This document shows, piece after piece, positions 32,366 through 44,427 of a stretch of 64,000 nucleotides of DNA. Every line of letters starts with the position of its first letter. Within the stretch, counting starts at the first letter, position 1. Where the stretch lies: positions 14,324,738-14,388,737 of the forward strand of contig CM046836.1 of assembly GCA_025618425.1 (NCBI GenBank), in the 5' to 3' direction. This stretch comes from Heliocidaris tuberculata (Eukaryota; Echinodermata; Echinoidea; Camarodonta; Echinometridae). Below the pieces are notes generated by a model. It ran no database searches. It was not told where the DNA came from and worked only from the letters and a program-made list of their open reading frames with translations. The translations under genes were made by a program, and so were the position numbers.

Positions 32366-33174
32366 AGTTCCTTAAGTTTTTCGAGTTGCTCTGAATAGTT
32401 CCCTTAATTGGAGTTTGGTGATATGTTATTCCTGATGTCAAAGACTACTGAAAACCGTCAAAACACTTCTTGTTGCAATTTTTTAGGTTAGGGTACTTTT
32501 TTTTCCATATAATGACCCGCCTAAGAGTTGCTGAAGCCAGCTTCTCCATCACCATCAATTCCCATTACGCAATACCTCGCCTGTGGCACCATGGCCTCCA
32601 AAACAACCTTGAAAATGAGGTTGACCCCTGGCTTCTCCCTCCACCTGATGAGACAAATTTGAAACAGATATAATCCTCCTATTGTATCTTAAACCTAAAA
32701 GGGATGGGCTGTTCTAAAATTATCTTTCAAACTATTTGGTAATTTTGAATATTATGATGAGGCTATTCAAGCTTAGATTTGAATATGGTATAATTTTTTT
32801 ATTTCTTTTTCACTTCCCTAAATTTGTGTAGGGTAAACTTTGTTTTGGATATCCAAGATAAAGTTTTATGTTTTAAATCTTAAGTCTTAAAATAGTGCAA
32901 TACATTCTAAAGAAGAAATGTATTTGTGTGAATGTTGCATACATGTAAATGACAAACACTTAGCTCTCTTCATACAGGATTCGTGGCTATTTGTGGTAGT
33001 AAATGTCTTTTCTTTTTGTTTGAGAATAATCATACAGCACAATGAAAAATCATTTTGTCAATGACACCTAATCAAACAAGACATATATTTATAGTCAATT
33101 ATATACTCTACTGCATACAGTTGTCCATGTCTGTGGCATCCTTTAAGGTCTCATATCTGTTTGCATACATGTAC
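32366..33174. other. no gene seen
   Basis: AT-rich non-coding DNA; no supported exon or clear repeat. Confidence 0.4.
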
Positions 33175-33560
33175 CTTTAAGTCTGCCTATTTTTTCTTTG
33201 TCTCCTCACCAGTTTGTTGAACATTAAAGTTCACTCCGAGTCTCCATGGCAACCTTCTCCCAATATTTCATTTTCCCCTTTTTGACCTGAAGGATGAAAT
33301 AGAAGAAAAGTAAATTTCAACTTGAAAATTACCTCTCAGGCTATTTTTTTAACACAAAAATTGTAATATATCAATATCACATAGAAGATATTGATTTGAA
33401 TGAGGTTATTAATACATTATAACAACTAGGGAAAATTCATTTTTTTCATTTTGATGTTAAACACTGTTAATTGTCTACATAAATATTTGGTAGACAAAAT
33501 TCTAGTGAAGCTGTGACGTAACACAAGTGAGAGACTATGAACCCTGTGAAACATAAGACA
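33172..33560. repeat. duplicated block (partner at 29690-30105)
   Basis: Direct copy of the 29.7-30.1 kb block about 3.5 kb away. The left arm of its hairpin MITE is lost or mutated. Confidence 0.75.
33175..33286 (-). pseudogene. Myb/SANT-like exon 2, frameshifted
   Basis: Acceptor CATCCTTCAG| and donor CTTAAAG|GTACAT. It reads VKKGKMKYWEKVAMETRSEL and then, in another frame, FNVQQTGEETKKKIGRL. Compared with the decayed paralogue at 29.7 kb it has one extra base near 'gccatggagact', which causes the shift. It joins exon 1 (34151-34255) in phase 0. Confidence 0.6.
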
Positions 33561-34150
33561 ATTATATGAAAAGCATACTTAGTAATATTTATCAAACATA
33601 ATCAAGCTTCATGGTGAATCATTATTATAGCCATAAAGTTTATGTAATTTTATATAAATGTGATGTCCATGTAATGCTGCTATAAAGGAAAAAAGGTGTA
33701 TGAAGCAATACAGGAATTATTCTGGCAGGGTACTAATAGATAAAATCACTGCATGAAAATCTTTTTTGATGATTTCATCTTAAATGTTTAAAAGAATATC
33801 TCAAAGCAGAGTTACATGGTCACTGTCATGAATTAAGTTTTGTCTGAACCTTAATGAATAACCTCTCTATTATCAAGTGATCACTAAAAGTGTGTTTTCA
33901 GACTCAACTTATTGATTAAATCACTTCTTAATAAAAATTATTGTTTCCTCTTATAAACAAAAAGTGCATTACTGTATTGTGAAATCAGTCATAACTATTT
34001 ATGAACACTGCCATCACTTGTAGATATCTGTTGGCAACACTGTAAGTCAAATAATAATACAGTAAATTCAGAATGATAAGATGTTCCTGTTTTGTTTGTT
34101 TTTCCCCTCCAAAGCTGCATTGTTTGCATGAAGTACATGTAAGAGCTAAC
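33561..34150. other. intron between the Myb/SANT-like exons
   Basis: AT-rich; no further exon recognised. Confidence 0.4.
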
Positions 34151-34255
34151 CTTCTGTGAACAGTGATTTGCCTTCCCAAAGAGGTTGCTCCTATTTTCCT
34201 TCACAAACTGGGCGAGCATTATTATCTCATCTCGCGTCCCATTCTTACTCCGAGG
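34151..34255 (-). CDS. Myb/SANT-like DNA-binding domain exon 1
   Basis: An exactly 35-codon exon in phase 0 between TTTTCTTCAG| and CAGAAG|GTTAGC. It encodes NGTRDEIIMLAQFVKENRSN and LFGKANHCSQK, the first helix region of a Myb/SANT-like domain of the type found in transposon-associated and regulatory proteins. With exon 2 it would make the W...VA...RTGEE..KK half. No start exon was identified; 38226-38280 is a candidate upstream exon. Confidence 0.6.
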
Positions 34256-35927
34256 CTGAAGAAAAGAAAATGTACACATTTTAATACTTGTAGGTATATC
34301 TCATAAATTAATGCTTTGAAAAATCATGAAAGGAATACATTTTTCTTTGAGCATTAACTTGGAGCTAACAAAACTCTTTTATCAGCATGGCAATTCATGC
34401 TAAATGACCATTATTAATATTAGACAAATTTTTTTAAATATTTGCATAAACTTCAAGGATTAGATTTATTTTCTTCCCTAAATTATTGTAACGCGACCAA
34501 TTAAGCCTAATGATTCGTATCAGGATAGCTCACCAGTCAGACACATTCACAAAGCACAGATTGAAACACGGGTCAAATATGTATATTTTAGATGATATTT
34601 AATGACTTATAAAATGAGAACTAACACAACAGTTACACGTAGAACTTGATTATACATATGAACAAAGCAAGGCGAATAGAAGCCCGATTCCCGAAACGAC
34701 CCCAGGATTAGGTAAAAAGTTAGAGACTACGGAAAGTACATTGGAAGGCGGCATTCCTCATATCCACTAACATCCCTGCAAGACTAATGTATCGAACTAG
34801 GGATTCATAAACATACCTACATGTAAATCACTTAACTACAAAAGCTACCACTAACCCTTGTTTTTATCGGCACTACTTAAACATGTCCTGAATCAGAGGA
34901 AATATTAACAACAGCATTATATCTACTACATTCCTAACATAAGAATCTGAACTAGTGGGCGTCCCCACGATTGTGACAACAAAATAAAGAATTATTCGGA
35001 CGGGGAAATGACGACATAAATTATCTACTCACTACAAGTCCATGTTGATGCGAGATGAGCCCCGGGGCGTTTATACATACATGGGTGATGCAAGGTTTTG
35101 ACATTGATGGATCCAGCTAGTGCACATTGGAAGAGTTGAATAGGTCCACTTGGGATGGATGGAAGAGGCGAGAGAGTAAAGTTGCAGAAGTCCACGTTGG
35201 AAAGATAATACATGAATAAATTACAGCAAAGCGTCCTTTTCAAACATATTAATTCTGATGTTGCTACCTGCCTTTACTGCGAAGCGTTCCTTGCGTGGAA
35301 GATTTGAGAGATCAGAAAACGTACAAAGTGTTACTGCAAAGCGTCCATTATTAATGATATGTATATCACATCCTGATTCCCAGCAGTATAAGAATATATG
35401 TTACAGATCAGAAAACCCCTCTTGCCTGTGTGATGGTCACAGAACAAGTGTCCTCTCCCTATTTTTCCCTACCAAGCATTCACATACCCTACATTAGAGG
35501 AGAGAAGAGGGGAGCAGAACATAGGAAACATTTGCATTAATGGCAGCGCGAATGACCCACCCAGAGAAAGGAATGTAGACAGTAGGATCAAGAGGGCAAA
35601 GTCTGGATAATGTTTCACATATCCATGTCCACTTGAGGGTCAGCAGACTCCATATTACTGTACAATATTTACAACATTGACATATATGACACACCCAGTA
35701 ACAAGAAATATACTGGAAGTATAAAAAATTATAGAGATGGAAAGAGGGCAAGAAGGTAAACACAAGAAAACTGTAAGAAGTGTAATAAATATAATAAGTA
35801 CAGAGTTGTATCATATTACACCCCACATGCATTACATTATCATAATTGTCAGAAAAAAATTGTTTAATATCATGGAAAATGGTTGGGCTTCCCAAATATG
35901 ACTGTGATGATGACAATGATAAGACCC
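34256..35927. other. no supported gene
   Basis: Non-coding by eye. The 140-codon minus-strand open frame at 35494-35916 is Tyr/Cys/Phe-rich with no domain and no splice support. Confidence 0.4.
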
Positions 35928-35929
35928 TA

Positions 35930-35963
<34 letters not shown>
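35928..35963. repeat. (GAT)n / (ATG)n microsatellite
   Basis: About twelve uninterrupted GATGAT units. Confidence 0.9.
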
Positions 35964-35964
<1 letters not shown>

Positions 35965-38225
35965 TAGTAATGTTCATATACCAAGCTTCAACTGGACTAT
36001 GTCACTTTGGAGATGATGCTGGAAAACGTTTTGACAATCTGCTGACACAACGCTGACATTCATTTTGAAACATTATAAAGATTTATTTCTGTCGGTAGAT
36101 CCAGCTCTACTTTTGTGTGACTTTTTATTCAGTGGAGCGGTATATTGTGGGACAATGTAGCAACAGCTACAAATTTTAAAGATCCTTCCTGAGGAGGAAT
36201 TGCAACAATTGCGTCCTTTGTTTTTACTTTATTACTTTGAAATGATGTTGAATCATTTACTGGAATAGCAAGCATCTTCATTTGTGATGGATGTAGACTC
36301 TCGATTCAACTAGATCTAGGCCCATACACTATAGACCTATATTTTTCAGTGAAATTTGGAGAGATTGCTTTTCCTGAGTCCTTGGACATAACAGCTGCTG
36401 ATAAGTACCCAATACCGACAGAAATTGACAGAGATAGACCTAGATCTAGAGATCTAACGTTAAGACTCTATCCGGTAGATAGATATAAGTTTGATCAAAC
36501 ATTAGTCTATATGGCTTATCGCACGCGCTAATTTTAACTAATGCACTCAAAGGCGTGTTATTTTAATACTAATAAAGGGTTATCATTGTGACAAATTTGA
36601 AGAAGTTTCAGTCCTGTTTGCAAGCGTTACACAGGATACAGCGTGTAGTAAAAATGCGTATCGCCAGGGTGAAGAAATAACCGTCCCCGGTGCTGTGTGG
36701 ACTTAAAAAGTGGCGTATCCTGCACTTAAAGGGGCAAATAGCTATGGATATAAACGGTGTATGTCACCCCTTTTCAACCCCCCCCCCCACCCCCCCCCCC
36801 CCCAGTTTGAAAACCAAGAAAAAATGAATAGAATAGGCCTACTTAATCAATTAAAAAGAAATTCAATCCTAGACTCTTTTTTTTTTCTAGAAACACCTAA
36901 CAAATGTACAATTCCACCACTTCCTCTGTTTATCAATAGGAAATAGGCTAATATGTTTGTTCATTTGTTTGTTTGTATGTTTTGGGGTGGGGTTATGTGT
37001 TTCATTGAATCAAACCTAATCACAGCACTTATAAAGAATTATAAAAGTTGTGCAGGAAAAAAAAAAAACAAGATGAATGCGACTGCGTCTCCTATATGCC
37101 TCTGCCTAAATTCAGGATCTGGACATAGGTCATATTAGAGGCATCACTACCTGTGTCCAGAACTCATCCTTAAACCTTAAGTTGTTAGACTATGTAGTGC
37201 AATTGCTCCTTTAAGTTTAAGAAACCCGAGGAAAAGCAGAGAAGCTTTGCCTCTACAGACTACCGGTATATAGTCTAGCTAGCCCAGCACCACTCACAGA
37301 ACCATCACTATGTGGGGCTGTGTAAATTTCAGCGGCTGTCACAACCTCTATTCAAGAGGTAAAAACACCAGCAAAATTTTGAGAAAATACTTCCTTCTAC
37401 ATTTTAGGCCGATAGAATAACTAATTTCATGCCAGATTCTTCAATCGGATCTTTATCATCTTGATGAAGTGAAATTTTCAGGCTGCTTTTGGTCTTGCTC
37501 CTTTTCAGCACACATATGTGCTAAAATATCACACACTTCCTATGGGAGCTCAGCAATTCATCACAGTACGAAGGTGCAAAGTGCAAGGTTATCTCCAATA
37601 ACCTCGCATAAGTGTGAGTGGCCCAGCACTAGCTAGGAAAGAAAAGCAGAGAGAACAAAAACCTTTTGAAAATGAAATAGCTCTTAATTAAATTATCTTC
37701 TTGTTGTGCATGTTGAGAGGTCATATTTAATGATATTTACAAGAACATTGTATAATGTTTAACGTTACTAGTCATGCTAGTATAACCATGTTAACCAATT
37801 AACATATCAAAGTGCCAAGATTGTAGGGAAGATAATTAAATTTTGCCTCTTGACTTTTCAGTTCAAGACTTTGCTACCTCTTCAGGGTGTTCAGCTTGTG
37901 CAAATGAGCGATATTTGAAGTATATTTCACTGTATTGGTTTGGACGACTAACGGTACATGTAGATCTAGTACAATGCCACGGTACCACTGCATGCACTGC
38001 ACCTGTGAGAAGTTTGCTTCCGGTATCGGCAGACTTACTACTACTAAGTAACTCAAACTTCAAATTCAAACTTGAACTGAAAAGTCCACGAATATTCCAC
38101 AAGTCTAACGTTACTGAAAAATTACATCAAAATCTACAGCAGCACATAAACAGTTCATCTATTAAATTTCTTCCGAATACGATAGCATTTTAGAAAATTA
38201 AACCTTTTGTAGACGATTTACTTAC
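35964..38225. other. no supported gene
   Basis: Contains poly-C at about 36779-36803 and scattered short open frames. 37843-38193 has open frames on both strands but no recognisable protein. Confidence 0.4.
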
Positions 38226-38300
38226 CTATCTCTCTCAACTCAATTCCGCGACGACAGTATAGTAGTCCTTGGTTATAAACGTTAGCGCGAAAGCATCACT
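38226..38300 (-). promoter_or_regulatory. candidate 5' untranslated exon and promoter region
   Basis: On the minus strand a strong donor (GAGATAG|GTAAGT) ends a short exon-like segment whose upstream side (38.27-38.36 kb) is unusually GC- and CpG-rich for this window. The next supported exon on that strand is the Myb/SANT-like exon 1 at 34.2 kb. This is an inference without transcript evidence. Confidence 0.3.
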
Positions 38301-38507
38301 AGCCGCTATATGCTAGACAGCGCTCCGGCCGGTCGGCCATCCGGGGCGCGACTGCATGAATGTAGCCTAGGCTAGTATCCCAGCAGATGATCTGTCAATA
38401 TTTCCTCTGTGTTTCCCCTGCTCTATTTAGCGCTTCATTATGACGTCATGTTAACAGCTACTGTTACGTCACTCATCCTCGTCCCATAACTTGTTTTACT
38501 ATTTTAT

Positions 38508-38632
38508 CAACATAAAATCAATTGTAACTTACAATCGATTTTATGTTACGGGAAGATACAATTGATTGTAAGATACAATTGGACTTACAATTGATAGATA
38601 CAATCAATTGAAAGTCGATTTTTATGTTACAG
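38508..38632. repeat. cluster of short interlocking palindromes
   Basis: AACATAAAATCAATTGTAA, TTACAATCGATTTTATGTTA, 'acaattgattgtaagatacaattgg', 'acttacaattgatag' and 'caatcaattgaaagtcgatt' can pair in several combinations, ending TTTTATGTTAC. It looks like a MITE core or hairpin. Confidence 0.6.
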
Positions 38633-40239
38633 GCCCCTGGTCTTAGAACTCATTCTGTGGTCAGGGTTGGAATGAATGTTTTGGTCATTCACCCTGTCCT
38701 TGTTAACTTTTTGTAGTTATTTTGGATGCATTTTGTTCATTTTTTTGGTTTTTTTGTTGTTTATTTTCAGTGTACATGTACTGGTTTAGATAATATACAT
38801 GAATGCCTTATAGACTTAAATAAAAGACAAAAACAATAAATAGAAGGGGAAAAAATGATTATGGGCTAAAAAGTTGAATTTTCAAGTGAGATGAAATGAA
38901 TGTTAATGCAAGACTATGAATAGATGCAGATGTGGTCAGTGATATTCAGAAGAGTTTAGTGTGTGTTTCATAAAAAATAGAACTTCTATGCCTGTAATTT
39001 TCATGTTTTAGGCTCTTAGTATATTTACATGTATGTATGATAGGAAAAATGTAATGGGCTCATAAACTTAACTCTAACTTGGATCTATCTGTAAACCATT
39101 ACCAAACTACTTCAGATTGTCAGTAATGTACAATACATGGAGAACTGTAATAATGCACAGTGGTGGATATACATGTAGGGGCAGTACTACCCCCCCCCCC
39201 CCCCCCCCCGAGTGTTGGAGGGCTGACACGATAAAATCAAAATGAACATAATTCAACATCATTCTATAGTTTGCACTCCATACCCTTAAATAATCTGGAG
39301 CCACCACTGTTGCTTGTCATACTTTTTTATGTTTAAATATCAATATACTACCTGTACTAATAGGGATATGGCAACTGTTCATGTATTTATGGTGTGCCTT
39401 TAGTATCTGCTCAGTATTTGCTTCTGTGTTCAATGTTTCAAAGATATTTATTTGTATATTCAACATTCGATTCTATATTGTTCTGTGCTAATGCCAACGT
39501 TTTAATAATGTACTGTATTAATTCTAGGCCTGTTTGTATGCCTGTCTATTCATCTATTTTTGCCGTGTTCTGAAAATGGAGTCTTCGTTTTTATCTCAGT
39601 ATTACCGCTAACTACTTCTTCAGGCATTCTCATTTAGGTCTTGAAATTTACATGTATGCCTTGTTTTAAGTAATTATCGAGTACCAATGGTTTGTGTTAT
39701 GTACCCACCTCATCATTATTTGACAGTACTAGTGTGTAAAGTATTTTGTCACTTTACAGGCCGAGTGTTTTGTTTTTTTGTTGTTGTTTTTTCAACAATA
39801 CCTGGTGAGTTTGCATATCTGTATGCAAACTCACCATCAAAAGTTTTAATGATTGTGTTGTTTTCATGTAAATGTGAATTATGGTGCTACATATGGGATA
39901 TTTGACTGAAGGAGAAAATACTTTTTTGTAATACTGTACAAATGAGAATAAAGTCACAATTAAAGTTGAAAAGTGATATGAATTCATGCTATCTTGTATA
40001 TGTATTTTTTCGTGAAAGAATTCTGTTAAACTTTTACGAGTTTGTTTATAGGAAGATGGGATCTATGCCATAATTTCATAGGTCTGTGCTGTGAAGGGGA
40101 TGTATTCAGTTATTAATGTCTGATGATATATTATTTGACAAGGGTGAAGAAGGGGGTGGGGGGGGGGGGGGGGGTAGAGCCATGAAGGGGAAACATTCAC
40201 ACTTTGCAATCCTTTATTCATGTACACTATGCATTGACT
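38633..40239. other. no supported gene
   Basis: Contains a poly-C run at about 39190-39210 within 'cagtggtggatatac'...'ccaccactg', which resembles a decayed hAT-type MITE but lacks a matching 8-bp target duplication. Poly-G at about 40153-40174. Confidence 0.4.
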
Positions 40240-40440
40240 TACTGTAAAACCAGAAACTTTCGCGCCATAAAACTTTCACAAATTGTTAATGACAGGCTTG
40301 ACACTTTCACAAATTGCAATAAATTTATGTTGTTTCAATTGTGATTTGATTATTTTGCAGCATGAAACTTTGGCGAATATCGACCACTCACGAAATTCGG
40401 GAAAGTTTCATGCACGCGAAAATTTCTGGTTTTACAGTAT
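40240..40440. mobile_element. 201-bp Tc1/mariner-type MITE
   Basis: The ends TACTGTAAAACCAGAAACTT and its inverse ('aaatttctggttttacagta') enclose about 200 bp. TA borders fit a TA target duplication. Subterminal 'actttcgcg'/'cgcgaaaat' also match inverted. Confidence 0.8.
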
Positions 40441-41745
40441 ATCTTTGATAGAACAATGTACACAACATGTATGAGAATGATACATGTATCTCCAAGATGA
40501 CTCAGCCCACTGGAGGTGCATGCAGAGACTCGCATGCTAGTGTTCTTCTACTTTATTTGGATATACTTAAACTCCAGCTGTGTGATCTTCAGTTTAAGCT
40601 GAATTTCCCAAGTTTATGGTTTTATTGCTTAATAAAACAAAATAAAGATCAAACAAATGAAATATGTCAAGGAAATATCTTTTTTAACACTAACAGACCC
40701 TTGCAAATGAGGAGCTTCTGGAAGGGGGTGGGAGGGGGACCTCCGCCAGAGCCTTTAATAGACCCAGCTCACCTGTGCATGTTCTATGGTAACATGCTAC
40801 GATAGTTTATTTTTCACACGGGATGATTTCGATTGCATCAGTACCTGCACTTATTGAGCCTGTGAAGGCAGTTTACCCATACAGCAGTTATTAAAATTAC
40901 TGTTTGCATCATTAATTTAAGCAATCAATCTTTAAACGATATCACTCTTTCATGATGCTCAAAAGACCGTACGAGTCACCGACATGGTCCTGAAGACAGC
41001 AAATCACTCCCCATGTGAGCCTGGCCTTACACGTAGTTATTTCACATAGTGGAACAATTTTTTTTTTCTCTCGTACACAGTAGTATTGAAATCTGCAACT
41101 GGCATCTGAAAAAAGTTCTTCTGGTAGTACATAAATTTCTGCAGACTGCCTGCTTCATTGTTTCACTTATGATTATATCCATCATAAAAGTAAAATTTCA
41201 AACTATAAATATATTTTCTGGTACAAAATCATTTTTATTTGCAAAATATGGTCACAAAATTACAAGTCAATCAGTGGAAAGATTAAATAATTTAGACTCA
41301 CTTCAGATTGCACAATGAAATACACAGTCTTGAAGTTCACAAGCACACTATCAAATACAGTTATAATACTGGAATGCTTCAGAATCGCTGATAAGTTCTC
41401 ATTTAAAAAAAAAAAAAGGTCACATCAATTTCGAAGTGTTGAAATCATAATTTCAAAGAATTTTTAACAATGTGTGATGCTCCTTTTCAATTTAACACTT
41501 TAATCATAAATTGTTATGCATGTACATTATATGGCAATAGTGTTGTCAATTCATCTAGTTCTCAGCAGAAAAATTGTTAGAACCATCAAGCCCAACAAGG
41601 TTGCCCAATTATGGTGAACTGTATGATCACTTTAAAATTTCTTTTAACTTGACCATAAAAGGTACAAATCACAAAAAATATTTTGCTTCGTATATTAGAG
41701 GTTTCATATTGCTATTAAAAAAATGAGCTTCAAATGTCACTTTCA
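40441..41745. other. no supported gene
   Basis: AT-rich non-coding DNA; short open frames without domains. Confidence 0.4.
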
Positions 41746-42153
41746 TTAAGAGAAATTGCAAGTTACAAGATGAAGTTGAGTTCTGGTCATGCGATTACAT
41801 TGGGAAAGAAACTGTCTCAAAGCAATTAGGAAAGGTTGATCATTTCTACACAAGAATTGGTGTATACTGTGGGGTTTTTGAATCATCCAAATGACTTGAC
41901 CTAATCTCACTGAAAACATGCACTGCACACAGAAATGGGTATATGGGACTGCACAAAAATGAGGTGTGAATGTTTGGCCTGAACACCTTCGCTATTTCTC
42001 GTCCTGTTCTTAATAAGAGGGCATCTGAAGAGCAACCCTTTTGGGGGGAGATTTCTACCATGATGTTCATTTAAACTTCAAACCAGACATAAAAGGAATG
42101 AGAAAGCACACAAATTATTTTTCATCTTTCCCAGAACTCAACATTCTCTTTAA
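41746..42153. mobile_element. TTAA MITE, 'CAGAACTCAAC' family copy 1
   Basis: Flanked by TTAA; right end CCCAGAACTCAACATTCTCTTTAA-like (last 20 bases), left part 'aagttgagttctggtcatgc'. It is a diverged inverse-orientation relative of 54518-54900 (shared 'gaaagaaactgtctca', 'gcacacaaattatttttc'). Confidence 0.75.
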
Positions 42154-42254
42154 ATACACTTGCAGTAGAATAGTGCACTGGATCATATGTTATGATTTTT
42201 TTTTTCATACTCCATAACCATTGCATTGACCTACAGAATGCCAAGTAAGGTTAT

Positions 42255-42294
42255 TTAACCCTATACTTAAACTGGGGGGGGGGTCAATTTGACC

Positions 42295-42332
<38 letters not shown>

Positions 42333-43083
42333 GTAATTTAGTGACTACTCCGGAACCACGGCAGATATCAAGTTATCCTTTCATGACTTTTTTCTTTGAA
42401 GTCTTGCACAGCTTTTGGTACTAAATTTACGAAGATCGGACCAAGCATTAGAAGGTCATATGACAATTAAGGGACAAAGGTCATCCCAAAACAGTGACTT
42501 TTCCATACATGTGTGTATAATCGAATGGACATGTTCTGAAACTTGTGAAATACAATCCATTTTCCCCATATAATTCTTTTTTGCCTTGCCTTTATGGTTG
42601 TCATATCTAATATCATTGTCAAAATAATACAAAACATAAAAAATATGAATAGTATACATGTACAAAAGAAATGAAAAACAAAGGAACACATAAGCAATAT
42701 ATGCAAATTTCATGAATGCTTATGTAAATATGTAAATAGAGAAAACCATAATAAAAGTAAATACCTAAATCTCAAACTTACCCATGTCTGTAATTCATTT
42801 TGAGTCAATATAATACTTCTTATTATGTTTTTCTCTAAAAATTTGGAAAATTAACATAAATTAGCTACTTTGGTAATAAATATACACATAATTTGCATAT
42901 TTAACATTGGATCATTTAAACAAAAACATGAACGCGTCGCTAATACTTCAATGTACCTCCATGCAAAATTTCACGTTAATCGGACATTCGGTCTCCGAGA
43001 TCTTGGGGTCAAATTAACCCCCCCCCCCCCCCCCCCACCCAGTAAAAACCTGGTCTGAAATAGCCCAGTTAAAATAGGGTTAA
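42255..43083. mobile_element. 829-bp TTAA element with internal poly-C tracts
   Basis: Left end TTAACCCTATACTTAAACTG, right end CCCAGTTAAAATAGGGTTAA, giving an inverted pair with TTAA borders. Just inside each end is a long poly-C or poly-G tract (about 42295-42328 and 43018-43036). Non-coding. Confidence 0.75.
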
Positions 43084-43229
43084 TGTTGATTTATACACTC
43101 TAGCCGTACAAAAAAAAATTTTAAAGGTGATTAGTAAACATTAAACCATTGTGCTTGGGAAAATGATTAATGTAAAATCAGGTGATTTTATAAATAAATC
43201 TACCTTGCTCATCTGATGATATCATGATG

Positions 43230-44192
43230 TACAGCCCTGGAAAAAATTATTACACCACCTTTTAAAGGCCTATATGGCAAGTGCTGGCTATATCAGTAAT
43301 TGAATTTTCAGAATGATTTCTACTAGCTAACTCATAATGAGGAGATGACTACATGTACTTCCCAAAACAATTAGCTTGTGCAATAACTAACCCCTTGGAC
43401 AATTACCGCCAGGGTAATTACCCCTAGGACAATTAACCCCGGACAATTATCGCTAACGGACAATTACATCAAAGGGCACCCCAATGGATAGATAGTTCAG
43501 AACAACTAACAGAATGTAAATATCCTAGAAGCTAACTGTCCTCAGGGATATTCTCCAGGGATAGGGGTTTTGGAAAAAATGATCTGACAGAAGTGGTCTG
43601 GGGATAATTGTCCAGGAGGTATGCCTAATTTTCTGGTAAAGCGATGTCCACTCCTCTGGAGGCAGTTGGTTCAGTTCTTGGTAGAAAATTGCGACATTTG
43701 ATGATAGCAGCCTTGCCTTGTGGCAAGCTGTCCACAAGGTGTTGCATTTTTTTCTCCTCACGGCAGCTCATTCATGCTGCAAGAATGTTTCCTTGTTTCA
43801 TACAATTAATTTTCCAATACCTTTAATTTTTATGTAACACACAATGGTCTCAGTAGAATAATGAGCAGACCATGGTGCTCAGACCAAGAGAAGTAACACT
43901 TGAAATTTATCCTCTCAGATATTTATAGTCTATTAGGTGTTCCAAAAACTCTTTCTCATAGGAAAAAAGGGGTGTGGTAATTTTCTGGGGAAATTTGTCC
44001 GGGACAATTTGTTCTGGCTGTAGTCATCCTAGTGGTAACTGTCCTGGGGTAATTGCTCTGACTAGTGAGTAGTAGTTCATTTATCATGAATTAGCTGTTG
44101 ATAATCATTTTCCTACTTCCATAGACAATGGACTTAACACTACTCATATACCCATAAATGGCGCTGGTCTAATAATTTTTTCCAGAGCTGTA
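43230..44192. mobile_element. Tc1/mariner-like non-autonomous element, ~960 bp
   Basis: Left end TACAGCCCTGGAAAAAATTA, right end TAATTTTTTCCAGAGCTGTA. TA borders and the CAGCCCTGGAAAAAATT terminus are typical of Tc1-like elements. Inside are many 'ggacaattacc' variants in both orientations. The only longer frame (43525-43761, minus) is not recognisable as transposase. Confidence 0.8.
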
Positions 44193-44213
44193 TGTCATAC
44201 ATGTATTTGACCT

Positions 44214-44427
44214 GGGGGGTGTTTCACAAAGAGTTAAGTTTGACTTAAAGTCGCACTTAAATTCCTAGTTGCGTGCGGTATATGACACAACACCGCACTG
44301 GTGCTCAGGGGATGCGCACTACTGGGTAACCTACCAATGAGATTTCACGTTTAATACCGTATGTGCATTGGCACTTACATGCACGCATGACTTTAAGTCA
44401 AACTTAACTCTTTGTGAAATACCCCCT
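44214..44427. mobile_element. palindromic MITE, ~214 bp
   Basis: GGGGGTGTTTCACAAAGAGT and onward ('taagtttgacttaaagtc') is repeated inverted as 'gactttaagtcaaacttaac' and 'tctttgtgaaatacccc'. It lies immediately beside the Tc1-like element. Confidence 0.8.

Noticed and set aside
34487..35036. Possible solo LTR (TGTAACG...CTACA)
   Set aside because: Starts TG and ends CA by eye, but no 5-bp target duplication, primer-binding site or paired LTR was found.
35494..35916. 140-codon minus-strand open frame
   Set aside because: No domain, aromatic/Cys-biased composition typical of AT-rich non-coding DNA, and no splice or repeat support.
37843..38193. 116-codon plus-strand open frame
   Set aside because: Open on both strands, no domain, and no splice or homologous support.
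39150..39310. Possible hAT MITE (CAGTGGTGG ... CCACCACTG)
   Set aside because: Short inverted ends are present, but the flanking 8-mers do not match and the interior is mostly poly-C.
43525..43761. Possible Tc1 transposase fragment (78 codons, minus)
   Set aside because: No catalytic Asp motifs or recognisable transposase segment could be identified.
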